A DNA stretch of 37,368 nucleotides. It comes from Legionella fairfieldensis ATCC 49588 (GTDB taxonomy: Bacteria; Pseudomonadota; Gammaproteobacteria; Legionellales; Legionellaceae). Made by a program: the position numbers and the translations under genes. Below are positions 31,601-37,368 of the stretch, in pieces. The notes below the pieces were generated by a model that was not told the DNA's origin, searched no databases, and worked only from the letters and a program-made list of their open reading frames with translations. The stretch covers positions 1 through 37,368 of the forward strand of contig NZ_KK211301.1 of NCBI RefSeq assembly GCF_000621525.1. The letters are read 5' to 3'. Every line of letters begins with the position of its first letter. Position 1 is the first letter of the stretch.

Positions 31601-33508
31601 CGCGTTGTTGGGTTGTTGCCTTTAATTGAACAAATTCTTGCTACGGAAGGTAAAGAGTTTGTTGCCCGATTAAATGCAATTTTGAAGTTACAACCTGAAT
31701 TAATTGCGGACTCTCAAGACTTTTTAAACGAATTCTTTCCTAAGCGTTTAAAAATCAAAAAGCAAGTAAAAATTGCAGAATATAATAAAGTACTGGCAGG
31801 ATTAAAGAATTTATTTTCTAATGAAAAACATAAATTCGATAGCACTATGCAATTATTTGGTCCTTATTTACTAAGCAATGATTTTGAATTTGCTACGGAA
31901 TTTAATAACATAAAGATACTACTTGATAAAATAAATTCTGAAAGTATAAACGACCATCTCGCTCAATATTCTACAAAAGATATTCATTACTTATTAAGCC
32001 TGGTTCACAATTTTCCAGACCACGAGAAAGATTGGCTCTTCCTTGCTCCCGTGTTTGTTAAATATCTGGATTCTGACTTCTATAAAGCGTTGTCTTCTGA
32101 AGAACAAGTGATCGCTATTATAGGTATTAAGAATCTGCTGGAAGCACAAATCGTTGAAAAAGACAAAGTATGTTATGACATCCTGGCTTCTCTATCCTTT
32201 GCAGAGATGCAGCACCTGCTTTATTTCTCAAAAACATATCCACAGCATGCCCAAAACCTGTTGGCGATAAAACCATTAATTACTTATATGACGAAATCAG
32301 GTGATGGGGAAGAAGAAGAGAAAACCTTCCAATCTATATTTGCCCTACTTGAGAATATAAAGGATACGAATACTTCGTTAAGAGTGGTACGAGCTGCTTT
32401 CAACAAAGATCCTATTAGATTACCTATGTTGTTGAAATTAAACGATAACAATAAAGGACATGAAGTAGACATTCTCTTAAGTTCATTAGCCACTCTCACT
32501 CTTCTGAGTAATGAACAAGAAAAGATGATTAAACTATTTTTTGACAACCGAAGTCATTTAAACACATGGATTAAAAATTCATTCATGAATTATTCAACGA
32601 ATGAAAGAGTAGCATTAATGAATATGCTCAAGAATGAATATTTTGTATCCCGTACTCCAGCTTATGGATATTCCAGAAGCGAGAATAATGCGTTATATCA
32701 AGCAGGGCTGGACGCTTATAAAGCGCATATTTCCCAAGTGCTTGAAAACTCTCAATCCAAAAGCCAACCCAGGGGACTCTCATCTGCACAACAACAAGAA
32801 GTGCTTAAGGTGATGGGTGAATTAGAGACCATTGGTGCTAATCCTCCTCGATTTAAACCAAAACCTGAAGGAGAGGCTAGAAGGGCGCTGGATAAGGCAA
32901 TAAAAGCCCAGATTAATACCTATGATAAGTTATGGTTTAAAGACAAACAGCGCTTCAGAGAGATGAGAGAGCAAATTGATGAGTTAAAGGCCCTTGTTGG
33001 TAACAAAGGCAACAGTTATGAAGAGCTGATGGACAAGGTGAGAAACATAAAACGGACCCTTATGATCAGGGATAGCGAAAGAGCCTCGCAACAACTCTTT
33101 CCCAGATTCCTTTTTAGCGGACAGAGTCGTTTGTACAGGACTTTTAATGACATTGAGGATTTGATTTTAAAATCATGGACAGACAGTGCCCATAAGGACA
33201 TTGCCAAATCAAAAAATTATACTAGCGTCTACACCAGATCGAGGGATCAGTATGTAGAGACGTTTAAAGAATCATTAGATATCTGGAATATAAACAACTA
33301 TGATAGATTTAGATTATTTAAGGATTCTGGCGTTTCAAAAATGTATCAGGACATACAATCGTTGGGAACTAATGATGAGGTAACACATTATCTGAGAAAC
33401 AATCCAGATCAAGTGAAAAAACTTCCTGGGGCGCTCAAAACAATCGCCAAGGAAGTATTGGCGCATAGTGTGGAGAATGCTGCTCATTACCAGGAAGTTT
33501 TTAACTAA
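22670..33508 (+). CDS. Giant protein (3612 residues) with an internal SecA-like ATPase motor
   Basis: One uninterrupted frame, about 415 kDa; weak ribosome binding site. Residues 1-2000 and 2550-3612 are long, mostly helical and charged, with no signal peptide or membrane segment. Residues about 2000-2530 align by eye with the whole SecA motor: Walker A LKTGEGKSH (K2032), LAERDLLDYKPFFDFLGIS, DEAD-box position LIDKAN (2118-2123), SHGVHQLLAARL (from 2269), GFTGT (2320-2324), VPTNQKDLRK (from 2344), GFGRGDNV (R2462) and GGRTARNGEEGE (R2488, R2491). The DEAD box is altered to DKAN. The SecA C-terminal zinc tail is absent. Around residue 780 is a short Gln run, and around 192-259 a degenerate cysteine-protease-like signature. 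Function unknown; a translocated effector or a remodelling ATPase are both guesses. It is monocistronic, followed by an insertion sequence. Confidence 0.9.
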   Translation: MPHPCENRFPSLYASYKGQHRNIGPILEVLDTQCKHLFNLEELERAITSGGWQGSYVDFFENCIHNSGDGFDPGEVSEILLPFIYHTINSPEWSLENYTVPPFCTQEIGFKEKFGAQKLDSDLDKISVLKNYAFTTLDMCRSAQATTVRWGIKTTPKVIELEHLDYLDTTRINKENSLYIRSSKGDNKGLSQWILLYYKEDKPYLYSESPIAEDDKLKIIDRFFKGKEHPVIKGGTAALSMSSGIRACSEYAQEVDSCGAGLSTEADYFSLLVEWIWFTNYSPYNARPNYNWEYFKTHVLRFYPENEQFRLLDLNTPKQNDEDFDENKHLQMRSFYLALDRMLSSQYLKDWHYENLPTESIFYLLKTDRKNNTVRLDVPDGIDFEQFIQIYQPHGVTARWAIQKELTQHSCHSQFSIHDLATCFVLNTFRACAKEKNLIIRLPEKYQLHKKEQNLICYLMQRNPFVCRFENPANNTSLKLINESLQHIFARNRWLSMNGYLSPLLDEFWTVSAEYWLAYLKQSPDLLSDKQDVLEFKRCVREMGLHGLKPLLEYLSNNEGELKSEFNKLLRKTETPPVFYAGCPGKEVKAYTRILVEHLREEKYFPFKQFQFSFVPGANEEIADLLEQLNELNYFDKISLTDCTTPEHRDALSAFLLEVINRAQHNENWTCPIHIPELEKPSSNPHLAKIYDRYSDLNNILVRRARKKCDEDLLKINHFKVTSQVAEAIEEHGKEVQIKGRKGLEYDALVRKFGKEYDKTLGGQPLSLTRTGGIALQMQQQQQINQERSRSLENEMEQGTAYEDVLPPLLIDYTNIHDEMEKYYRELNIDYPVDVRKASLGTPDEKILQSFFHTWVNANPEVPAKHIIQKMTPHAVQMLLTYHRQLSGGLNVSNLPRGFYTQRLGSGELVLGYKPTLGYTTEHNPLTLELATSIPQVERILGDYRQFNTVDKPRLPDLLQQIQLLAEMQPELPKKERELRLDALWHGNQLSSHWRLFLKKEDNRTWVINNWELFYAGFRSSIRDQDIMEWFSQRPEKLSQEKAIGLLIQSIYTEKDQAVQKERIVDLLTRNKDFIAIKGLGQIYSRYGNYGLERFANLLLTMQDRLGKNFLADFGKNYLVYCTTYSPLLQESSLNTFDAMLAQLSRDKSGQKDLFLQFLDMQMQAAGWEDISTLWKGFNYFYSRIKDMGLEKELTPELLASLTPQRQNLFPCFERILKSLENIPSLGLQIQFIKTLPHSDLTEGGVPYAVCHEGFVLMDKSLQLAEFQNGSPTYSPPMDKLFTDDWQEPLHTHRALASKNHIKPENYRVLSEAQLSRPELIWASHTEWPDAQQLLDFFNTGKNQPILNDVARHFYHIFYETHQSYRRFPLEIFGLLGEHAATLKDILKKYPDNTIFFECLNILQEDIREENLARLFTLFEKAPKQHKHLEQGLLLATVYELSEAELNTFFEVTKAVKRVTSKELLILSNQLLSLDTDTLPDNPGIGKVIWQTILDGIQQMDAHPLEIAEKRKQLMQQLKTTYGLSFKSSIAGDYRVVKEDDLNHLGLDKLFAEHHRRLSKFFTSKIAVSEAQLVNQQLKPVVEFFKRLLLNKTYINEVEPLLSTLEKVLEKHDKGVWTSSYFDGLLRSLQPQDSTSSFPISILEAILTEPNSPFIPGTIDEVQSDFDKKEKWKSVFGLILSKAESFDRVQQANLARLAIRTSEEPGFITSLVTSLTHKDYDGLREVILARLLSSKKPPELFNSIFKQCTDFIRLNHAPIRDEDWKATSQLWIETLTRHPELEAQFALEKIDADKKALVLHIAAWSSFSSNQYPTVPQGDYLKGDYPKAVKLITRLSKLSKEELNALAQNYPGKPAPDTRNLLTFIKNKEFRPFDKAIGDFLTKEQSTFRQDYQHLSSTREADLTRMLQLTYVTRGKEVKPLDAQSGIQLTLMFQYLKQLEQGVSKIAGYEKPIGEMSEEELKEGFRKCSEKSNEDPNNTQIKTQVWAILFEVLGRTTGKYAHLAQQFALIANDLLLPEDPSSILQLKTGEGKSHFVALRAARHAGLGKKVDVCTAKWSLAERDLLDYKPFFDFLGISTTNVEARSKHDTYVNAQVVYTTPGDLSLFLDEQASQGKPILIDKANRVGLGDEFDFLYYEGQKTQFNYARHTGVTPKEMAWFYRGLNEFYDNLPDELKNNPKDNPLNIHVITACFAFLAEQANEEGLLYLENLSPMELLSWLQSTHEAATLQFGVQYTVRLEQVKVGEEEFPLREIYPLTKDMQAAVGSSFSHGVHQLLAARLNEQAALKDEPQNYHVHPESNIISSQVFSQRLKTLWGHWEGFTGTISSSQSNELNEEYHTAVLHVPTNQKDLRKWPAPQFFDNKNTEKAQEARLEQLATDIKQRIREKKSILWCCATDAEVLKMTTAIKKYFTEDEYNQYFLSYTNESHESPAEILRRKKQREGDYLGQKERGVVLIAAGFGRGDNVGVETVILGSVQDENDLGQKGGRTARNGEEGEVLQYYLTKEIDDELLVWNQFLAESNLLAGVVEELKRVDHPLQDAFNEDEVPDFSAYKPNDKFNLLLRLREYSVAKDNYLSRFYHETKAKLSSEGINKIGRTDTQKKDQSIKDFANYLNDLEKKWLEIQTHYKDNPEACIRALQAFIGQSCERNARLDSLFKDTEGFSIEVDVPNQPKFTLDSPAEEQKNQLSIAAQSLALRIVDLPEDFKSWNQLIIDMSKMTELQMEALLQIYENTPTLQFATFQKQVASLIKERKAVEQITELRASRKIEKLSDFKFELNTQQEKILHQSLLGMDHRASNLTLEYILNPKYSGKEYIEQILPMLQYSAANPDLSLSFWNNPVIRDSLLTLPVSCFTEKVYLEADHLLAIKNFLDRFIDVKENEQVYSELFNQFVRAMENQPEHRKRLLAQYEVILERSGISNVALLKRLAEIGENLKAPAHLNVLKRLIEKMKKEYEAPRGAIKELDALWNNMSNSDLRVVGLLPLIEQILATEGKEFVARLNAILKLQPELIADSQDFLNEFFPKRLKIKKQVKIAEYNKVLAGLKNLFSNEKHKFDSTMQLFGPYLLSNDFEFATEFNNIKILLDKINSESINDHLAQYSTKDIHYLLSLVHNFPDHEKDWLFLAPVFVKYLDSDFYKALSSEEQVIAIIGIKNLLEAQIVEKDKVCYDILASLSFAEMQHLLYFSKTYPQHAQNLLAIKPLITYMTKSGDGEEEEKTFQSIFALLENIKDTNTSLRVVRAAFNKDPIRLPMLLKLNDNNKGHEVDILLSSLATLTLLSNEQEKMIKLFFDNRSHLNTWIKNSFMNYSTNERVALMNMLKNEYFVSRTPAYGYSRSENNALYQAGLDAYKAHISQVLENSQSKSQPRGLSSAQQQEVLKVMGELETIGANPPRFKPKPEGEARRALDKAIKAQINTYDKLWFKDKQRFREMREQIDELKALVGNKGNSYEELMDKVRNIKRTLMIRDSERASQQLFPRFLFSGQSRLYRTFNDIEDLILKSWTDSAHKDIAKSKNYTSVYTRSRDQYVETFKESLDIWNINNYDRFRLFKDSGVSKMYQDIQSLGTNDEVTHYLRNNPDQVKKLPGALKTIAKEVLAHSVENAAHYQEVFN

Positions 33509-33670
33509 CCTCGACTCGAATAAGACGGAATGTATGCTGATGAAATGATTGAAATAAATACCAGTGTCAGATATATATTTTAAAGCAGTCATTGTTTTTA
33601 GCGTTTCTTATATGCATGCGATTTATCCGGACGTTATAAAAGCATTTTATTCACTATACAATACCTTATT

Positions 33671-34701
33671 TGTGTGATTCATAGAGATCATTTCAATTTT
33701 TTCATAATTAAATCAGTATGGTAGTTAGCTATTTGAATGCGCTCATTGTCTATTTTGTAGTTATTACTAACTTCCTCGCTGAAAGGGGTTATTTCGCTTA
33801 ATTCAGCCACGATAGCCGAGGGTGGTTTCCCTTTTAGTGAACCATGCGGACGCTGCCAGTTATAAAAAAATTGCCATTGAGCCAGCTCTTCTCTGAGAGC
33901 TTCGAAGTCAGATAAGTCTGTAATAGCGTAAAACTCTTCAAGATCAGTTTTTTGCGATCGTTCTACCTTGCCGTTTAAATGAGGAGAAGCTGGCTTATTG
34001 GGTCTAAATTTAATACCTAGCCCCATCATTTTTAGCTGAACTTTTTCGGCAAAAAATTCTAATCCTCTATCCGTTTGAATACGCTGTATAGGGAAAGGGA
34101 ATTGCTCCAGAACCAAGTCTAAGAAATGTAGTGTGTTAGTGGCTGTACGGCGTTTGTAAATCTCTAGTACACGCCAACGAGAGCAATCATCAACAGCAGT
34201 ATATTGATAAATTCCGGTCCTATTTTGCAGGTATCCATCTGGATACGCTCACCAGGAATAGGACGGCTATAACGCTTAAATTTCTTTTTTCGTTTAAGTT
34301 TTTTTATTGGTTGTGCTTGGTTGCTAGTTAACGCTTTATGAATGCTCGCCAAAGAAAGCGAACAGTTATGCAATCTAATCAATTCAGGTTGGATCCGCCT
34401 GGCGCCCAAATTACGACCGATACGCAAATCAAGAATGAGTTTAATCAGTTCTGAATTTAACTTCTTAGCTGGTGACAAATGAGGCTTTTTGCTTTGATCA
34501 TTTAATCCATCAATACCAGCTTCTAAATAACGTTTGTACCACTTTCTCAGGGTAGGACGAGAAATACCACATTTACGGCAAACGTATCCCGCATCTTTAG
34601 TGTCAAGATATAGGTTTACCCAAGTTAACCTAGCTTTAATTTGCTTTTTCATAACCCGGTAAATCTAGCAATTAATTGAAATGATGTCTATGAATCACAC
34701 A
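33671..34701 (-). mobile_element. IS481-family insertion sequence, 1031 bp
   Basis: Terminal inverted repeats match at 27 of 28 positions: left end TGTGTGATTCATAGAGATCA... (33671-33698) and right end as its reverse complement (34674-34701). An exact 7-bp direct repeat, CCTTATT, flanks it (33664-33670 and 34702-34708), consistent with a target duplication. It carries one transposase gene, now frameshifted. The intact ends and duplication point to a fairly recent insertion that could still be moved by an active copy elsewhere. Confidence 0.88.
33688..34652 (-). pseudogene. IS481-family transposase, frameshifted
   Basis: Two minus-strand frames together make one DDE transposase of about 320 residues. 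The first (34652 down to 34164) has the helix-turn-helix region VCRKCGISRPTLRKWYKRYLEAG and reaches the first catalytic Asp in IQMDTCKIGP. The second continues in another frame as GIYQYTAVDDCSRWRVLEIY, then TDRGLEFF with the second Asp and HLNGKVERSQKTDLEEFY with the catalytic Glu, ending at 33688. The frames meet near 34220, where a single missing base between ATAGGACC and GGAATTTAT explains the break. Programmed frameshifting is unlikely, because IS481 transposases are made from one frame and no slippery run is present. Confidence 0.88.
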
Positions 34702-34708
34702 CCTTATT

Positions 34709-34984
34709 TAAATAATATATCGTTGTCTCATCCCCTGTATTAAAAATTTTACTGCTACATTTGAGAGTAGAGAGGAATTGTTTTCCCATTTATCTGTGGC
34801 GACTAGGATTATCTTTTTAAGCTTAATTGCGTTTTCACCCACATTTTCCAAAATGGAACTTGTGCTATTTTCTTTCAGTTTATTAATTGGATTTATATGC
34901 TCTTATTTTGAACTTTTTCCAAAATGGAAATGGTTCATATAAACCGAATGACCTGAATAGATTATTTTAATCCATGAATTTAAT
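34709..34984. promoter_or_regulatory. Non-coding gap with two identical operator-like sites
   Basis: TTCCAAAATGGAA (inverted repeat TTCCA-AAA-TGGAA) occurs at 34846-34858 and 34917-34929, 71 bp apart. The flanking bases are also similar (TTTT before, and CTT or ATGG after). The remainder of the gap has no recognisable gene. The sites lie beyond the 3' end of the antirepressor-like gene, so they may be operators of a lost gene or part of the integrated element. Confidence 0.45.
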
Positions 34985-35848
34985 TTAGTCTTTAGTATCC
35001 ACAGTTTTAGTGGTCTTGGTTATTTTCTTTGTTTGCCCAAGCTGCAAATAATTTTCATTACTCACTACACTTTTTCCTATCTCTTTTTCTGTCTCTTTAC
35101 GTGCCTTTCCTGCTACGATTCCTCCGCGTTTAGCCACTTTTTTATTTTCGACCATTCCCTCAGGCTTTTCTGTTTTGGAGATTTCCGTTGTGACTTGTTC
35201 CCCAAGCATGGTGAAGATGAGTTCTAAATCCGTCATATGATCACGCAAATTAACATTAGATTTTGAAGGTAAGTTTTTATATTGTTTGTGCTCACTTGGC
35301 GTCATGCCGAAAGTTGCTTTGGCAATTTCAGCAGTTAAAATAGCGTAATCTTTTTGGTGAGTTAGTCCCCGATCTTGCCATTCATCGGTTAAATTTTGAC
35401 GAATAGCTATGCCACGTAAGCGTTTGTCTATCCATTCTTTAGGATAGCCCTTTTGTTCATAAAGCTCTTTCATACGCTCTTGGGCAAGCTCAGGATTTTC
35501 AATTTCTTGTATTCGCTCATAACCTACTTTTGCTAACCAGCGTTTGAAGGGCTCTGCCTTAAGCGAGGGGATAGATTGAATTAAGCGAAACATTCCTTCA
35601 GTATTTGCGCAGTCAGTAGCACGTAACTTTCCGTCTTGAGCAGGTAATTTCAACCCGTGACAAAATGTCACAGGTTGATTTGACTCGGCAATTAAACGTT
35701 GTTTTAGTTTGCGCCAATAGGCACCCGCATCGGGGCTGTCTGTTAAAGCTGCACATACATCAATTACACTAAACCACCACTCATTATTATGCCAAACTCG
35801 ACGAATGGTTTTGTCTTTAAATATTGCGATGGCAGTATCTTTATTCAT
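34985..35848 (-). CDS. BRO-N domain protein (phage antirepressor-like)
   Basis: 287 residues from ATG at 35848, with GGAG 6 nt upstream; the frame can be opened from a TTG that overlaps this ribosome binding site, which is unlikely. The N-terminal domain (about 1-115) is BRO-N: IAIFKDKTIRRVWHNNEWWFSVIDVCAALTDS, then YWRKLKQRL, and TEGMFRLIQSIPSLKAEPFKRWLAKVGYERIQE. The middle part contains DEWQDRGLTHQKDYAILTAEIAKATFGMTPSEHKQYK, a conserved companion domain in many bacterial BRO proteins. The C-terminus is lysine-rich and probably disordered. BRO-N proteins bind DNA and act as antirepressors in phages and mobile elements. It sits next to the integrase gene on the same strand, as expected for an integrated element. 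Confidence 0.88.
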   Translation of the reverse strand: MNKDTAIAIFKDKTIRRVWHNNEWWFSVIDVCAALTDSPDAGAYWRKLKQRLIAESNQPVTFCHGLKLPAQDGKLRATDCANTEGMFRLIQSIPSLKAEPFKRWLAKVGYERIQEIENPELAQERMKELYEQKGYPKEWIDKRLRGIAIRQNLTDEWQDRGLTHQKDYAILTAEIAKATFGMTPSEHKQYKNLPSKSNVNLRDHMTDLELIFTMLGEQVTTEISKTEKPEGMVENKKVAKRGGIVAGKARKETEKEIGKSVVSNENYLQLGQTKKITKTTKTVDTKD

Positions 35849-35923
35849 GGTAATCTCCAAAATATATGCAATTTAGCAAGTCTGAAGGATGTCTGTTACT
35901 TGCAATTGCTTCCTTATTAATCG

Positions 35924-35948
35924 AACTATTCGGTAATTCCGAACAGTT
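35924..35948. promoter_or_regulatory. Inverted repeat upstream of the BRO gene, possible operator
   Basis: AACTATTCGG-TAATT-CCGAACAGTT forms a 10-position stem with one mismatch. It lies about 75 bp upstream of the BRO start and 90 bp downstream of the integrase stop. There is no T run, so an operator is likelier than a terminator. Confidence 0.45.
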
Positions 35949-36037
35949 GCTAGCTTTCTATGGGAACAGTAAAAAATTATTTGACTGTTGCATCCAAAAA
36001 ATTCTATGTAATCCGATGTTTTTCGCGTTTTATAATG

Positions 36038-37264
36038 TTATGCCAGTACTTTTTGTAAGCGGTTAGTCTCTATAGAAACAACATTAGACTCTAGCAGTGC
36101 ATTAAGATATTGGCTCCATTTATGTAATGCTTCTTTCCTTTGATGTAACATCTCATTTCTATTATAAGTAGCCATAATCTTAGGCATTTTATGTCCTAGG
36201 CATTTCTCAATGACTACTGGATCAATATGAAGCGTTTCCCCAAGCTGGGTACAGAAACTTCTTCTTAAGTCATGTGCCGTCCAATGAGGAATACCTACGC
36301 GCTCTTGAATACGGTTAATGGCTCGCGATAGTGCTTTGGGGCTTAGCGGGGTGTCTTGTTTAGCAGATAACACAAAATTAGATTTTGAACCAGACTGAAG
36401 CTCTTTAAACATGGCTTTCACAGGTTCAGTTAAATGAATCCGCATTATTTCATCTTGCTTCGTATGTTCTTTGGGTATCGTCCAGAGTGAGTTTTCATAA
36501 TCAATTTCAGACCAAGTAGCGAGCCTTAGTTCACCAGAGCGAATGCCTGTATGTAGGATAATTTTTATGGCGAGTTTTGTTTGTAGAGACATGCGACTGT
36601 TGTCGCTGTCTAAAAACAATAACAAGGTTTTAATTTCATCTATTGTTAGATAACGATCTCTTGGCTTCTCAATTCCACCAATATCTCGCCCTTGTAATAA
36701 TACGGCTGGATTTTCTTTTAAAGCACCACGTCTTACTCCGTAGTTAAAAGCTTGTTTTAATGCTGATAAAACTTTATTAGCATGGACGCGAGCACCTCGT
36801 TTTACAATTTTATCCAGCGCAGTTGTTACTATGGCAGGGGAAAGCTTGGCTAATTCAATGTCGCCCAGTAAAGGAATAATATCTGCATCAATGAGTTGTT
36901 TAATCTGTTGAGGCTGCTTGCGTTCCTTTTGGATGTAATTTTCATACCATCCTAAAACAAGCTTTTTAACGGTGTTAGTTTTAGCCTCATCAAGTTTGGC
37001 TAAATGAGCTTTGGGATCAACGCCTGATTGCCAAAGATCAAAGAGTGCTTGATAAGCTGTTCGTGCTTGCCCTAAGCTCATTGCAGGATAGTAGCCTAGC
37101 GTGATGCTATGATCCTTCTCGGCATAGTAATAACGATATAGCCAAGCTTTCTTCCCTTGGGGCGTTACGCGAATATAAAAGCCATTTCCTTCGGTTTCAC
37201 GATAAGTCTTATCTTTGGGTTTTAAACCATTGATATAAGAATCTCTAAATACAGTTTTCTTCAT
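36038..37264 (-). CDS. int: Tyrosine-type integrase, P4 family
   Basis: 408 residues, the usual length for P4-type integrases of genomic islands and prophages. The N-terminal arm-type DNA-binding domain (1-90) is recognisable from DSYINGLKPKDKTYRETEGNGFYIRVTPQGKKAWLYRY and GYYPAMSLGQAR. The core-binding domain spans about 95-185. The catalytic domain has R242 (TGIRSGEL), a Lys at 269 (HTKQDE), H331 and R334 (HDLRRSF), H358 (LGHKMP) and the nucleophile candidate Y367 (ATYNRNE). All catalytic residues are present, so it may be active. The promoter region just upstream carries repeated GATCCAA motifs. Such integrases usually sit beside the attachment site; no tRNA gene is seen inside the window. 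Confidence 0.95.
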   Translation of the reverse strand: MKKTVFRDSYINGLKPKDKTYRETEGNGFYIRVTPQGKKAWLYRYYYAEKDHSITLGYYPAMSLGQARTAYQALFDLWQSGVDPKAHLAKLDEAKTNTVKKLVLGWYENYIQKERKQPQQIKQLIDADIIPLLGDIELAKLSPAIVTTALDKIVKRGARVHANKVLSALKQAFNYGVRRGALKENPAVLLQGRDIGGIEKPRDRYLTIDEIKTLLLFLDSDNSRMSLQTKLAIKIILHTGIRSGELRLATWSEIDYENSLWTIPKEHTKQDEIMRIHLTEPVKAMFKELQSGSKSNFVLSAKQDTPLSPKALSRAINRIQERVGIPHWTAHDLRRSFCTQLGETLHIDPVVIEKCLGHKMPKIMATYNRNEMLHQRKEALHKWSQYLNALLESNVVSIETNRLQKVLA

Positions 37265-37282
37265 ATTAACTTTATTCTCTTC

Positions 37283-37325
37283 GATCCAAGTCGATCCAAA
37301 TAACGATCCAAATTATTTTGGATCG
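37283..37325. repeat. GATCCAA repeats upstream of the integrase gene
   Basis: GATCCAA occurs directly at 37283-37289, 37293-37299 and 37305-37311, and inverted at 37318-37324. The outer part forms an inverted repeat, GTCGATCCAAATAA against TTATTTTGGATCGAC. The position directly before the integrase start fits arm-type integrase sites or an autoregulatory operator. Confidence 0.5.
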
Positions 37326-37368
37326 ACATGAAATCATTTGGTAATAATTGGAAACGATGATATAGAGA

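Noticed and set aside
22670-33508. DUF3638/DUF3645-type giant protein as the identity of the large gene
   Set aside because: Those giants also have a TGEGKS-like motif, but the order SHGVHQ, GFTGT, VPTN..RK, GRGDN, TARNGEEG matches SecA specifically.
34164-34652. Independent small DNA-binding regulator
   Set aside because: Its helix-turn-helix and IQMDTCKIGP are the N-terminal half of an IS481 transposase, continued in another frame to 33688 inside shared inverted ends.
37283-37325. CRISPR array
   Set aside because: The GATCCAA units are only 7 bases with 3-6 base gaps; no spacers or cas genes.

Overview
The window is chromosomal DNA from a gammaproteobacterium, almost certainly a Legionella species. 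The base composition is AT-rich, there are long coiled-coil proteins of the kind Legionella secretes, MFS transporters of the Legionella Pht type occur in tandem pairs, and short palindromic repeats fill the intergenic gaps. I cannot assign a species. No rRNA, tRNA or CRISPR array was recognised.

Left accessory part (1-4749): two divergent genes encode coiled-coil proteins of unknown function, one cut off by the window edge. Both are candidate Dot/Icm effectors by composition only. The gaps around the second gene hold related hairpin repeats and a 201-bp MITE-like element with perfect 18-bp terminal inverted repeats and an exact 10-bp target duplication.

Core block (4750-22090): mostly minus-strand housekeeping genes. 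They are a malic enzyme followed by two MFS transporters; rpmE with a terminator; a tightly overlapped arsC-wrbA-xthA-xthA operon; yihY and a DUF4442 thioesterase on the plus strand; hslVU with a good sigma-32-type heat-shock promoter; a zur-like regulator; and tdk-phtC-phtD-deoB, which reads as a thymidine/nucleoside uptake and salvage unit. A zinc alcohol dehydrogenase diverges from tdk.

Right accessory part (22091-37368): one open frame of 3612 codons dominates. It carries a SecA-like two-domain ATPase motor (residues about 2000-2530) between very long helical flanks. Its DEAD box reads DKAN. Near the N-terminus is a degenerate resemblance to the CE-clan cysteine protease core. This protein is the best candidate for something undescribed. 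Downstream lie an IS481-type element with intact ends and a 7-bp target duplication but a frameshifted transposase, then a BRO-N antirepressor-like gene and a P4-type tyrosine integrase, marking the end of an integrated element.

Starts were moved from the longest open frame where a ribosome binding site, an overlap or the family start supported it. Several genes use TTG or GTG.
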